Shown one piece after another: positions 53,961-63,848 of a stretch of DNA of 64,000 nt; the stretch's first letter is position 1; every line of letters begins with the position of its first letter. Origin of the DNA: Listeria grandensis FSL F6-0971 (lineage in GTDB: Bacteria; Bacillota; Bacilli; Lactobacillales; Listeriaceae); NCBI RefSeq assembly GCF_000525835.1, contig NZ_AODD01000014.1, positions 62,001 to 126,000 on the forward strand. The letters are read 5' to 3'. The translations under genes were made by a program, and so were the position numbers. The notes beneath the pieces were generated by a model. That model ran no database searches and had not been told where the DNA came from. It was given only the letters and a program-made list of their open reading frames with translations.

Positions 53961-53977
53961 TGTTAGATAATCTAACA
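53961..53977 (-). promoter_or_regulatory. GlnR/TnrA operator, proximal to amtB
   Basis: TGTTAGATAATCTAACA fits the consensus TGTNAN7TNACA exactly and is nearly a perfect palindrome. It lies within the amtB leader, about 16 bases from the start codon and downstream of the predicted promoter, a position suited to repression by GlnR. Confidence 0.88.
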
Positions 53978-53999
53978 TTTGTTTTTTGTTTATGTGATA

Positions 54000-54027
54000 A
54001 TAATACTGCAAATTGAGAATAAAGCAA
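54000..54027 (-). promoter_or_regulatory. Promoter of amtB-glnB
   Basis: On the minus strand, TTGCTT (54027-54022), 16-base spacer and TATTAT (54005-54000), between the two operators. Confidence 0.65.
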
Positions 54028-54053
54028 GCTATTTTAGCTATAAAATCAAATTT

Positions 54054-54070
54054 TGTTAGATAATCTTACG
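54054..54070 (-). promoter_or_regulatory. GlnR/TnrA operator, distal to amtB
   Basis: TGTTAGATAATCTTACG matches the consensus except for the last base and shares 15 of 17 bases with the proximal box, 93 bases away. It is upstream of the promoter, where binding could activate or allow looping with the proximal site. Confidence 0.8.
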
Positions 54071-54154
54071 TGAAACGCTTTCTTTATATCCTTTTGCGAT
54101 TGTTTGGAGTTTTAATTACAATATTCTTTTTATTAGAAGTTAATTTTTTGCGAG

Positions 54155-54202
54155 AAAATAAGGCGAGGATTCACATCGAAATGTGGATCCTCGCCTTATT
54201 TT
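54155..54202. terminator. Terminator after cymR
   Basis: A 22-base arm (AAAATAAGGCGAGGATTCAC onward) pairs with its complement around CGAA with a single mismatch/G-T position; A and T tracts at both ends. It lies 12 bases beyond the cymR stop on the minus strand. Confidence 0.9.
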
Positions 54203-54213
54203 ATTCTTTTGTT

Positions 54214-54633
54214 TTAGATGTAGAACATGTAGCCATCGAGCAATGGATCATCGCCGTGGCTCGCTAAGTCTTCCAGTGTAGTACTGTCTAGCACTTCTTT
54301 GACGGCATTACGAATCCGGAGCCAAAGTTCGCGCTGGGCAGCTTCTTCCTCTTCGATGCTTTCGACAAGCACAATAGGGCCTTCCAACGTGCGGATGATG
54401 TCGCCAGCTGTGATTTTTGCGGGTTCGTCACCTAGGATATAGCCGCCGTGTGCGCCGCGGATACTCTTAACAATTCCGGCGTTGCGTAGTGGGCCGATGA
54501 GTTGTTCTAAGTAATGTTCGGATAAGCCTTTTTTCTCAGCGATGGAACGTAACGAAATGGGACCTTGTCCGAAACAACGCGTTAATTCAAGTACGATAGT
54601 TAAGCCATACCGGCCTTTTGTTGTGATTTTCAT
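54214..54633 (-). CDS. cymR: Rrf2-family regulator, CymR-like cysteine metabolism repressor
   Basis: 139 residues starting MKITTKGRYGLTIVLEL after GGAGGTTATT. An N-terminal winged helix-turn-helix (LRSIAEKKGLSEHYLEQLIG, then GGYILG wing) is followed by a dimerisation helix. There are no cysteines for an iron-sulfur cluster in the C-terminal half, which fits CymR rather than IscR or NsrR. CymR with CysK represses sulfur-acquisition genes in Bacillus and Staphylococcus. Its position by rarA, iscS and mnmA repeats the Bacillus cymR-yrvO-trmU order. An in-frame extension beyond 54633 is rejected. Confidence 0.9.
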   Translation of the reverse strand: MKITTKGRYGLTIVLELTRCFGQGPISLRSIAEKKGLSEHYLEQLIGPLRNAGIVKSIRGAHGGYILGDEPAKITAGDIIRTLEGPIVLVESIEEEEAAQRELWLRIRNAVKEVLDSTTLEDLASHGDDPLLDGYMFYI

Positions 54634-54787
54634 AATAACCTCCAAATAATGTTGCGATTTTCTGATTGGGTAAGAAGAAAGCGTTCTATTAATCGCTATA
54701 CTTGAATCATTATAAAGCATATGTTGGAAAGAAGCGAGCAAAACTTGAAGTGCTTGATTTTTGCTGTAGGAACGAATGTTCTTGTGG

Positions 54788-54793
54788 TATAAT
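54788..54793 (+). promoter_or_regulatory. Extended -10 element upstream of rarA
   Basis: TGTGGTATAAT ending at 54793, 41 bases before rarA. A divergent TATAAT for cymR lies at 54714-54709 on the minus strand. Confidence 0.55.
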
Positions 54794-54833
54794 AGGAGAA
54801 TGAAATGAATGACGAGTAAAGGAGTGGAGAAAT

Positions 54834-56108
54834 ATGGCGATTCAGCCACTTGCTTACCGTATGCGGCCGAAGTCACTGGATGATATTGTGGGTCAGACGC
54901 ACCTAGTGAGCAAGGATAAAGTGATTTATCGGATGGTAAAGGCAAAACAATTGTCTTCCATGATTTTATATGGACCGCCTGGTATTGGGAAAACCTCGAT
55001 TGCTAGTGCGATTGCGGGCAGTACGAAATACGCTTTTAGGATGTTAAATGCGGTGACGAATAATAAGAAAGATTTAGAAATCGTGGCGGCAGAGGCGAAG
55101 ATGAGCGGGACGGTTATCTTACTTTTGGATGAGGTGCACCGTTTAGACAAGCCGAAACAAGATTTTCTGTTGCCGCATTTAGAGAGTGGCCAGATCATTT
55201 TGATCGGGGCGACGACGAGTAATCCGTATATTGCGATTAATCCAGCAATCAGGAGTCGGACGCAAATTTTTGAATTGAAGCCGCTATCGGTAGCGGATAT
55301 TGAGGTGACGATGGATCGGGCTTTGATGGATGCTGAACGAGGGCTTGGCGCGTATGATGTTGTGTTGGATCAAGATGCGAAGACACATTTAGCGACGGCG
55401 AGTAACGGAGATGTTCGGAGTGCCCTGAATGCATTGGAACTGGCGGTTATTTCATCGGAACCGGATGAAGATGGCAAAGTGCATGTGACGATTGGTGTCG
55501 CGGAAGAGTGTTTGCAGCGGAAGAGTCTGGCGCATGATAAGGATGGCGATGCACATTATGATGTGTTGAGTGCGTTTCAGAAATCGGTTCGAGGCAGTGA
55601 CGTGAATGCAGCACTCCATTATATGGGTAGGTTGATTGAGGCAGGCGATTTAATAAGTATTAGTAGGCGGCTTCTGGTGATGGCGTATGAGGATGTTGGG
55701 CTTGCGAATCCTCAGGCTGCGACGCATACTTTGTCGGCAATTCAAACCGCTGAAAAAATCGGTTTTCCAGAAGCGCGAATTCCGCTCGCTAATGCTGTTA
55801 TTGAACTTTGTTTGTCGCCGAAATCAAATTCGGCAATCGTAGCGATCGATAACGCGTTAGCAGATATTCGAGCTGGTAAGAGCGGTGAAGTTCCCGATCA
55901 TTTGCGAGATGGTCACTATTCTGGTGCGAAGGAGCTCGGTCGGGCGTTGGATTATAAATACCCGCATAGTTATGAAAATGCCTGGGTAGATCAGCAGTAT
56001 TTGCCGGATCGGCTTTTGCAAGCGAAGTATTATGAACCGAAGTTGACGTCAAAGTATGAGCAGACGATTGCTGGGGTTTATGAGAAGATTAATCAGAATA
56101 AAAAGTAG
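54834..56108 (+). CDS. rarA: Replication-associated recombination protein A (RarA/MgsA)
   Basis: Clamp-loader-like AAA+ ATPase acting at stalled forks. 424 residues. N-terminal QPLAYRMRPKSLDDIVGQTHL, Walker A YGPPGIGKTSIASA, Walker B LLLDEVHRL and sensor IGATTSNPYIAINPAI are followed by the RarA tetramerisation domain (VRGSDVNAALHYMGRLIEAG). RBS AAAGGAGTGG. It is followed by the 6S RNA gene. Confidence 0.95.
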   Translation: MAIQPLAYRMRPKSLDDIVGQTHLVSKDKVIYRMVKAKQLSSMILYGPPGIGKTSIASAIAGSTKYAFRMLNAVTNNKKDLEIVAAEAKMSGTVILLLDEVHRLDKPKQDFLLPHLESGQIILIGATTSNPYIAINPAIRSRTQIFELKPLSVADIEVTMDRALMDAERGLGAYDVVLDQDAKTHLATASNGDVRSALNALELAVISSEPDEDGKVHVTIGVAEECLQRKSLAHDKDGDAHYDVLSAFQKSVRGSDVNAALHYMGRLIEAGDLISISRRLLVMAYEDVGLANPQAATHTLSAIQTAEKIGFPEARIPLANAVIELCLSPKSNSAIVAIDNALADIRAGKSGEVPDHLRDGHYSGAKELGRALDYKYPHSYENAWVDQQYLPDRLLQAKYYEPKLTSKYEQTIAGVYEKINQNKK

Positions 56109-56200
56109 TCATTTTTATGGCATGGGAGAAATTAGAGGAGATGACGCTTACATTGAAGTTTCGTCTTCGTAAAAAAAGATACGTTATTGAGTGCTCCAAA

Positions 56201-56229
56201 TTGAAATCTATAAAATTATGTGTTATTCT
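56201..56229 (+). promoter_or_regulatory. Promoter of 6S RNA
   Basis: TTGAAA (56201-56206), 17-base spacer and TATTCT (56224-56229) with a TGT extension; predicted start about 56236, at the 5' strand of the closing stem. Confidence 0.6.
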
Positions 56230-56236
56230 TAGGTCA

Positions 56237-56436
56237 ATAAAGAAACCCTAATGTATTCGTTATGGTACCTATATTATTGAACCGAACAATTTGATCTACC
56301 TAGGGAGCCCGAGTTCGGGCGCAGCGCACATGCCTTTTCACGAGGACTTGTAAACCGTCAGACAGAGCACCCACCTGCTGTTAATAGCGGGTTCAAACAA
56401 TGGTATTAAAGACGGTACGATTGGGGTTTCTTTATT
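56237..56436 (+). ncRNA. ssrS: 6S RNA
   Basis: About 200 bases whose ends pair (AATAAAGAAACCC with GGGTTTCTTTATT), giving the long rod with a central bubble characteristic of 6S RNA, which mimics an open promoter and sequesters sigma-A RNA polymerase. Internal signatures include AACAATTTGATCTACCTAGG, AGCCCGAGTTCGGGC and GAGCACCCACCTGCTGTTAA followed by TAGCGGGTTCA, as in Bacillus 6S-1. Location directly after rarA matches the Bacillus bsrA neighbourhood. Confidence 0.92.
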
Positions 56437-56452
56437 ATTAAAAATAAGATTC

Positions 56453-56505
56453 GAGCGCTTCATTTGTGAACGGGATTTTGACGTTTCGCGAATGAAGTGC
56501 TTTTT
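56453..56505 (+). terminator. Terminator of the 6S RNA gene
   Basis: GCGCTTCATT...TGTG pairs with CGCG...AATGAAGTGC, ending in TTTTTG. Confidence 0.75.
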
Positions 56506-56589
56506 GTTGAGTCTCTTATGAAGCATCCCTTGTTGAGTTAGAGCCTCAATATGCATGCGAACGAAGTGAGCAGGTAATCCCTCAGTGGC
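56506..56589 (+). repeat. Intergenic hairpin repeat, copy 2
   Basis: GTTGAGTCTCTTATGAAGCA through TTGAGTTAGAGCCTCAATATG, then an extra segment with GCGAACGAAGTGAGCAGG, then TAATCCCTCAGTGGC. It aligns with 48394-48459 over both ends, with a 20-odd-base insertion and a three-base gap. The stem has one mismatch compared with copy 1. The next ~190 bases (to 56781) hold nothing I recognise. Confidence 0.68.
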
Positions 56590-56781
56590 CCTTAGACGCA
56601 AAGCTTGGAATGAATGCAAGACAAATATAAGCATCCTATGTTTATTCAGAACAGCAACAAAACAAAGATAAGTAACCAATCCTAATAAATCAAGCAAACA
56701 TTATCCATCAGGTTTCCCAACTGATACATTTACCCAAACCAAACTTTTATCAGATCTCAGAACTAAACCCATACCGCTTTT

Positions 56782-56810
56782 TTGCTTTCGGCGGCATTTC
56801 TTGCTAAAAT
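56782..56810 (+). promoter_or_regulatory. Promoter of iscS-mnmA
   Basis: TTGCTT (56782-56787), 17-base spacer, TAAAAT (56805-56810), about 70 bases before iscS. Confidence 0.65.
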
Positions 56811-56878
56811 GGGAGTGGTTATAAAAACAAGTTTTAAAGACTGATTATTGGTTTTTAGTATAGAAGGAAGCGATTTTA

Positions 56879-58024
56879 ATGATAGAACGAGTGTATTTGG
56901 ATCATGCTGCGACGAGTCCGATTCATCCGGAGGTTGTGCAGGCGATGTTGGCTAGTTTTACGAATAATTATGGGAATCCATCTAGCATTCACTTTGCTGG
57001 GAGAGAGGCACGGAAGGCGCTTGATGAGGCGAGGGAAATTGTCGCGCGAAGTATTGGTGCGGATGAGCGGGAGATTGTGTTTACAAGTGGTGGTACGGAA
57101 GGCGATAATATTGCGTTGATTGGGGCGGCCTACGCGAATCGTGAGCACGGCAAGCATATTATTACGACGGCGATCGAACATCCAGCTGTTTTGGAGACGT
57201 GTGTGTATCTGGAAACACAGGGGTTTGATGTGACGTATTTGTCGGTGGATAAGACGGGTGTCGTTTCACTTGACGATTTTGATGCGGCGCTTACGGATGA
57301 TACGATTCTGGTTTCGATGATGTATGGCAATAATGAGATTGGCTCGGTTCAACCGATTCGAGCGATTGGTGAGCGGCTTGTGGAGCATCAAGCGTTGTTT
57401 CACACGGATGCGGTACAGGCTTTTGGGATGTTCGAAATGGACGTCGCGGAGCTTGGCGTGGATATGTTGACAGTTACGGCGCATAAGATTAATGGACCGC
57501 GCGGGATCGGCTTTTTGTATGTGAAAAATGGGACGAATTTGGAATATCCTTTTCATGGCGGGGAGCAGGAGCGTAAGCGTCGAGCTGGGACGGAGAATTT
57601 GCCGGGGATTTGTGGTATGGCAGAAGCTGTACGGATTTCTTTGGAGTCACGGAAACAAAAACGTTCGGATTTTGCGGAGTATAAGCAGGTTCTAGTGGAT
57701 ACTTTTGCGGAGAACGGAATTCTATTTGAGGTGAATGGTTCGCTTGAAAAGGGGTTGCCGCATATTTTGAATGTACGCTTTCCGGGCGTTTCGGTGGAGC
57801 AGTTATTGATGAATTTGGATATGGCGGGAATCGCGGTTTCTAGTGGTTCGGCTTGTACAGCTGGTACGGTGGATCCGTCGCATGTCTTGGTGGGGCTGTT
57901 TGGTGCAGACCATGCGGGTGTGCGCGAATCGATTCGAATTAGTTTTGGCCTTGGTAATTCTTACGAGGAGATCGAGAATGCGGCAAGCGAGATTGTAAAA
58001 GTGGTACAGCGACTTTGTAAGTGA
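56879..58024 (+). CDS. iscS: Cysteine desulfurase, YrvO/IscS type
   Basis: PLP enzyme of 381 residues releasing sulfur from cysteine. The N-terminus is VYLDHAATSPIHPEV, the PLP lysine lies in TVTAHKINGPRGIGFLYVK, and the mobile catalytic cysteine in SSGSACTAGTVDPSHVL. It is 19 bases upstream of mnmA, so it most likely supplies the persulfide for tRNA 2-thiouridine, as YrvO does for MnmA in Bacillus, rather than acting as the general Fe-S desulfurase. Confidence 0.93.
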   Translation: MIERVYLDHAATSPIHPEVVQAMLASFTNNYGNPSSIHFAGREARKALDEAREIVARSIGADEREIVFTSGGTEGDNIALIGAAYANREHGKHIITTAIEHPAVLETCVYLETQGFDVTYLSVDKTGVVSLDDFDAALTDDTILVSMMYGNNEIGSVQPIRAIGERLVEHQALFHTDAVQAFGMFEMDVAELGVDMLTVTAHKINGPRGIGFLYVKNGTNLEYPFHGGEQERKRRAGTENLPGICGMAEAVRISLESRKQKRSDFAEYKQVLVDTFAENGILFEVNGSLEKGLPHILNVRFPGVSVEQLLMNLDMAGIAVSSGSACTAGTVDPSHVLVGLFGADHAGVRESIRISFGLGNSYEEIENAASEIVKVVQRLCK

Positions 58025-58030
58025 AGGTGA

Positions 58031-59151
<1,121 letters not shown>

Positions 59152-59214
59152 ATAGGAGGTCGGGACGGGTGAAAATGAGGCTTTCCTGACCTTTTCTAAG
59201 GAAAGAGGAATCGC

Positions 59215-59940
59215 ATGAAAAAGACATTATGGATCGTGTTAGCTGTGCTGATTTTGTTGATTGGTGGCAGTTATTTGTATTTTAATACGTCACCGAGTTC
59301 ATTTGCTGAGGAAGCAGGGAATTCAACGAAAAAAGTGGATGTCGTGGATGATAGCGGCTTTTTGATGTTTACGCCACTCAATCAAGAAGTGAAGGAAAGT
59401 GTGATTTTTTATCCGGGGGCATTTATTGATCCGCTGAGTTATGCTCCGGTGGTGAAAGGACTTGCCAATGCTGGTTACAAAGTGTACATTGCTGATATGC
59501 CGCTGAATTTGGCTGTTTTTGGACAAAATAAGGCCGCAGATATTATAAATACGCATAAAGAGGAGCATTTCGTGATTGGTGGACATTCGCTTGGTGGCGC
59601 TATGGCTGCGCGTTTTGCTCATGACAATATGGGTGATTTGGATGGTATTTTCTTTTTGGCGAGTTACGCAGATGAGAAGGGGACGCTTGCAAAAGCACCG
59701 TTTTCAGCATTGTCGATTACGGCAACGAAGGATGGCGTGCTAAATTGGGATACATATGAAAAAAACAAGAAATACTTGCCTGAAAACACGACTTTTGTTT
59801 CCATTGAGGGCGGAAATCATGCACAGTTTGGTGCTTATGGGAAACAGAATGGGGACAATGACGCGACAATTAGCGTGACAGAACAAACAAATCAAACGGT
59901 GACGGCGCTGAAAACTTGGCTTGCCCTCGTTGTAAAATAA
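59215..59940 (+). CDS. Alpha/beta hydrolase, membrane-anchored or secreted
   Basis: 241 residues: N-terminal hydrophobic helix (TLWIVLAVLILLIGGSYLYF), then a hydrolase domain of the DUF-type alpha/beta fold. The nucleophile elbow is IGGHSLGGAMAA. The acid is probably the aspartate in TATKDGVLN, and the histidine lies in EGGNHAQFGAYG. The substrate is unknown. It acts outside the membrane if the helix is an anchor. It has its own ribosome site (AAAGGAAAGAG-like) and is followed 12 bases later by the TPR gene. Confidence 0.85.
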   Translation: MKKTLWIVLAVLILLIGGSYLYFNTSPSSFAEEAGNSTKKVDVVDDSGFLMFTPLNQEVKESVIFYPGAFIDPLSYAPVVKGLANAGYKVYIADMPLNLAVFGQNKAADIINTHKEEHFVIGGHSLGGAMAARFAHDNMGDLDGIFFLASYADEKGTLAKAPFSALSITATKDGVLNWDTYEKNKKYLPENTTFVSIEGGNHAQFGAYGKQNGDNDATISVTEQTNQTVTALKTWLALVVK

Positions 59941-59952
59941 GGAGGAACAGAT

Positions 59953-60621
59953 TTGGATAAAAATGCACAAGGTATTGAAGCCATGCAAAAAAATGATTTA
60001 GAGACGGCAGTTCGTCTTTTTACGGAGGTTATCGAGGAACACCCGAATGATCCGGTTGGTTTCATCAATTTTGGGAATGTGTTGCTTTCGATGGATGATT
60101 TTGAGCGTGCGGAGCGCTTTTTTGAACGAGGGATTGAACTGGATAGCAAGGCTTCAGCGGCTTATTATAGTTTAGGAAATCTGTACTATGTGTTGGAGCA
60201 TTATCAAGATGCGGCGAAGCAATTTGAAAAGGCAATTGCGAATGGCCTTGATTCGGCCGATGTTTATTTCATGATTGGGATGAGTTTTATGCAAATGGAG
60301 GAGAATTTGCTTGCGATTCCGTATTTGCTTCGTTCCGTGGAGCTTGCGCCTGAAGATGTGGAAGCGGCATTTCAATATGGGATTGCGCTTGCAAAGTCAG
60401 ATATGTTTGAAGAGGCGATTGATGCACTAGAACGTGTATTGATGCTGAAACCTGACGATGCGGATGCGCTTTACAATATCGGTGCGGCTTACTTAGCGTG
60501 GCAAGGCGATTTAGTTGTGGGTAAAAGTTATTTTGAAAAAGCGGTAGAAAGTGATGAGAAGCATGAGTTGGCGGCAAATGCGCTGGCGGCGATTCAAGAT
60601 TTAGAGGCGAGCGGCGAGTAA
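59953..60621 (+). CDS. Tetratricopeptide repeat protein
   Basis: 222 residues made almost wholly of TPR units, such as DLETAVRLFTEVIEEHPNDP, FERAERFFERGIELDSKASA, YQDAAKQFEKAIANGLDSAD and FEEAIDALERVLMLKPDDAD; about six repeats. Translation starts at TTG 59953 after AGGAGGAAC. No membrane or enzymatic domain is visible, so it is presumably a protein-protein scaffold. The same gene sits between mnmA and recD2 in Bacillus (yrrB) and Listeria. Confidence 0.9.
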   Translation: MDKNAQGIEAMQKNDLETAVRLFTEVIEEHPNDPVGFINFGNVLLSMDDFERAERFFERGIELDSKASAAYYSLGNLYYVLEHYQDAAKQFEKAIANGLDSADVYFMIGMSFMQMEENLLAIPYLLRSVELAPEDVEAAFQYGIALAKSDMFEEAIDALERVLMLKPDDADALYNIGAAYLAWQGDLVVGKSYFEKAVESDEKHELAANALAAIQDLEASGE

Positions 60622-60652
60622 GGAGCGACACACAAGATGAGGGGGTGGGAAA

Positions 60653-63045
60653 ATGGACATGCAAGAAACGTTAGGATTGCTCGGCGAGAATGAGGAACTA
60701 TACATGAAAGGGCTCGTGATGTCGACGATTTTTCATAATAGTGAGAACTTGTTTTCTGTTGTGCGGATTCAGGTGCAAGATACGAATACGACGTGGGACG
60801 AGAAGGATATCGTTGTGACGGGCTTTTTTCCTGCCCTTCATGAGCAAGAGGCGTACATATTTCATGGTAAATTAATGGACCACGCCAAATTTGGTCAGCA
60901 GTTTAAGGCGGATCGGTTCAAAAAAGAGATGCCGCAAACGAAGCAAGGCGTGGTGCAGTACTTATCTGGGGAACTTTTTAAGGGCATCGGGAAAAAGACG
61001 GCGGAACGTGTGGTGGATACGCTTGGTGAGGATGCGATCAGTCGGATTTTAGCCGATCCGTCGCTACTTCAAACGGTGCCGCGATTACCGCTTGCGACGG
61101 CGGAGAGTTTGCTGGAATCGTTGCGTGAAAACCAAGGTCTAGAGCACATTATGGTGAGTTTGAATGAGTATGGTTTTGGCCCGCAGCTCTCGATGAAAAT
61201 TTTTCAGGCGTATAAGCAGGAAACGCTGAACGTGCTAGAGGGCAATCCGTATAAGCTGATTGAAGATGTGAAGGGGATCGGTTTTAATCGTGCGGATGAG
61301 CTTGGTCGTAAGCTTGGGCTTGGCGGGAATCATCATGCGCGATTGCAGGCAGCGATTTTGTACATGTTGGAGCAGGAATCGTTGCAGCAGGGAAACGTTT
61401 TTATGGAGCGGGAAGTGTTGCTGGAATCGGTGACGCAATTGCTTGAGAATAGTGAGCCAGTTCGGATTGAGCAGGAGTTGTTGACGAAGCAGTTAGCGGC
61501 GCTTGAGGAAGATATGAAGGTGATGACGGAGAACACGAGGGTGTATGTGCCATCGCTTTATTTTGCGGAGGCTGGATTTGCAGCGCACGTGAAGCGATGA
61601 TGCGACAAAAGGAATACGAGGAGCTGTTTCCGAAATCGGAGTTCTATATCGCGCTTGGTGAGTTGGAGGATCGGATTGGGGTTTCTTACGGGGAAACGCA
61701 GAAGGTAGCGCTTGAAAAGGCGTTGATGTCGCCGATGTTGATTTTGACGGGGGGACCTGGTACGGGGAAAACGACGGTTATTAAGGGAATCGTGGAGCTT
61801 TACGCGGAACTTAATGGTGTAAATTTGGATCCGATGTCGTATAAGGATGGGCAGAAATTGCCGATTTTGTTGGCGGCTCCGACGGGACGCGCGGCGAAAC
61901 GGATGACGGAATCGACGGGATTGCCTGCGATGACGATTCACCGATTGTTGGGGATGAACGGGCAGGAGCAGTTGGACGATGATAATGAGCGTTCGATTGA
62001 AGGGAAATTGTTGATTATTGATGAGATGTCGATGGTCGATATTTGGCTTGCTAATCAGCTATTTCGGGCTTTGCCGGCGCACATGCAAGTGATTTTAGTA
62101 GGAGATCAGGATCAGTTGCCGTCTGTTGGGCCAGGTCAGGTTTTGAAGGATATGCTGCGGTCGAACGAGATTCCGACGGTGGAGTTGACAGATATTTATC
62201 GGCAGGAAGACGGTTCGTCGATTATTGAGTTGGCGCACGATATTCGTCAAGGTTTTTTACCAGCAACGTTCACGAAAAATAGTGCAGACCGTTCGTTCTT
62301 CCATTGTACGGTGAACCAGATTGCGGAAGTCGTGGAGAAGGTTGTTGAAAATGCGAAGAAAAAAGGATTTCGGGCGAAGGATATCCAAGTTTTGGCGCCG
62401 ATGTATCGTGGACCTGCTGGGATTGATATTTTAAATCGCAAAATGCAGGAGATTTTTAATGCGAACCCGGATGGGAAGCGCAAAGAAGTGAAGTTTGGCG
62501 ATATCGTTTTTCGGATTGGGGATCGGGTGTTGCAACTCGTGAATCAGCCGGAGAAGAACGTTTTTAATGGCGATTTCGGTGAGATTGTTTCGATTATTTA
62601 TGCGAAGGAAAATACGGAGAAGCAGGACATGGTTGTGGTGCAGTTTGATCAGACGGAGGTCGAGTATTTTCGGCAGGAGTTTGGCCAGTTGACGCATGCG
62701 TATTGTTGTTCGATTCATAAGGCGCAGGGCAGCGAGTTTCCGATTGTGATTATGCCGGTGGTGCGGAGTTATTACCGGATGTTGCGGCGCGATATTTTGT
62801 ATACGGCGGTGACTCGGAGCAAGCAGTTTCTGATTGTTTGCGGGGAAGAGGACGCGTTTCGGATGGGCGTCGAGCGGATTGATGAGGATAAACGGAATAC
62901 GACGCTGTATGAGCGGTTGTTGAGCGAAGAAGATTTATTGGCAACGGTGAGTAATCGGAAGTTGTTGACGGAGGAGAATTGGATGACGATTGATCCGATG
63001 ATTGGAATGAGTGGCATCACGCCGTATCAATTTATGCGCGCTTAG
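60653..63045 (+). CDS. recD2: RecD2-type DNA helicase, frameshifted
   Basis: SF1B 5'-3' helicase acting without RecBC in Firmicutes. The N-terminal domain and helix-hairpin-helix region (KGIGKKTAERVVDTLG, VKGIGFNRADELGRKLGL) are in one frame. The helicase core (Walker A LTGGPGTGKTTVIKG, motif II LLIIDEMSMVD, motif III GDQDQLPSVGPG, motif V/VI AYCCSIHKAQGSEFP and YTAVTRSKQ) is in the next. One base appears to be missing at about 61596, between AAHVKR and MMRQKEYEE. The repaired length is 797 residues, as expected. RBS GAGGGGGTGGG. Confidence 0.92.
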
Positions 63046-63059
63046 GAAGGGGCATGAAA

Positions 63060-63410
63060 ATGGAGATTCAGAAATTAGAAAGTGACGGCATTGCTCGGGT
63101 TAGAAATGATGAAGTTATTATAACTGATACGGCATCAATGTTGGACTTTGTGATGAGTGTGCAATACGAAACGACGTATCATAAAATTATCATTGATAAA
63201 GTCGCTGTTTTAGAGGCGTTTTTCGATCTCAAAACAGGATTGTTGGGTGATGCTTTTCAAAAATTAGTGACCTATCAGCTGAAAATGGCGATAATTGGTG
63301 ATTTTTCGATGTATAGTGAGAGTTTTAAGGATTATATATATGAGAGTAATAAGGGGAGCCATGTTTATTTTGTTGCTACGGAGGAAGAAGCGGTTGAGAA
63401 ATTGAGATGA
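63060..63410 (+). CDS. DUF4180-like protein
   Basis: 116 residues, soluble, alternating beta and alpha (IQKLESDGIARVRNDEVIIT, TTYHKIIIDKVAVLEAFFDL, then HVYFVATEEEAVEKL at the end). The last segment and the overall size are like the DUF4180 family, whose function is unknown; a STAS-like fold would fit. I use ATG 63060, seven bases after AGGAAGGGG; ATG 63054 is too close to it. It starts shortly after recD2 and is closed by a terminator. Confidence 0.72.
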   Translation: MEIQKLESDGIARVRNDEVIITDTASMLDFVMSVQYETTYHKIIIDKVAVLEAFFDLKTGLLGDAFQKLVTYQLKMAIIGDFSMYSESFKDYIYESNKGSHVYFVATEEEAVEKLR

Positions 63411-63424
63411 GAAATAGTGAAATT

Positions 63425-63459
63425 ACGTCTTGCCTGAAAAAAATGGGTGAGGCGTTTTT
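63425..63459 (+). terminator. Terminator after the DUF4180-like gene
   Basis: ACGTCTTGCCT pairs with GGGTGAGGCGT (G-T pairs included), followed by a T5 run. Confidence 0.65.
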
Positions 63460-63492
63460 GCTATTTTTGGCGTTTTTATGCATAATTTGTGA

Positions 63493-63498
63493 TATAAT
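63493..63498 (+). promoter_or_regulatory. -10 element upstream of the type VII-associated genes
   Basis: TATAAT at 63493-63498, 35 bases before the first gene and just after a terminator; the -35 is poor (TTGGCG at 63467, spacer 20). Confidence 0.45.
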
Positions 63499-63532
63499 AT
63501 GTAAGAATATTTAGTGATATGGAGGGAAAGTT

Positions 63533-63828
63533 ATGGCGAAAAAGATACAATTGCCGAGCGGGCGTTTAGCGGAACATGCGAATGCGATTCAAGCGACGAC
63601 AAATACGTTGAAGTTACAGCCTAAGCCGAGTGTGTCATATTCGACAGGTAGCGCAAGACAACTAGTAGAAGGTGCGATGGAGTTTGCACAAATGACGGCA
63701 TCCGCTCCAGCTGCGTTTCAAAAAGATACGGCGAATTTGAAGCATGTGGAAAAAGCGTTTGTGGCATCTGAAAAGGCATTGGGGATATGCTACATAAAGG
63801 AATCGAATGGATGGGAAGTAAAAAATAG
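63533..63828 (+). CDS. Type VII secretion-associated Lap1-like protein (TIGR04197/DUF3130), frameshifted
   Basis: ATG 63533 after ATGGAGGGAAAG. The start AKKIQLPSGRLAEHANAIQA and the size and helical character match the TIGR04197/DUF3130 small proteins encoded directly before LXG toxins, which help target the toxin to the type VII secretion system. As written the frame runs on past 63780 into unrelated sequence. One extra G in the G4 at 63781-63784 gives EKALGDMLHKGIEWMGSKK and a stop at 63826-63828, for 98 residues. The family call is from memory and needs a profile search. Confidence 0.72.
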
Positions 63829-63848
63829 GTCAGGGGGATACATAGCAA

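Noticed and set aside
54070-54267. Plus-strand frame of 65 codons upstream of amtB starting GTG
   Set aside because: It has no ribosome site, overlaps the cymR terminator hairpin and the cymR 3' end, and its start lies in the distal GlnR box.
54634-54945. Long N-terminal extension of cymR
   Set aside because: It crosses the divergent promoter region and the rarA start; MKITTKGRYG at 54633 is the typical Rrf2 start with GGAGG upstream.
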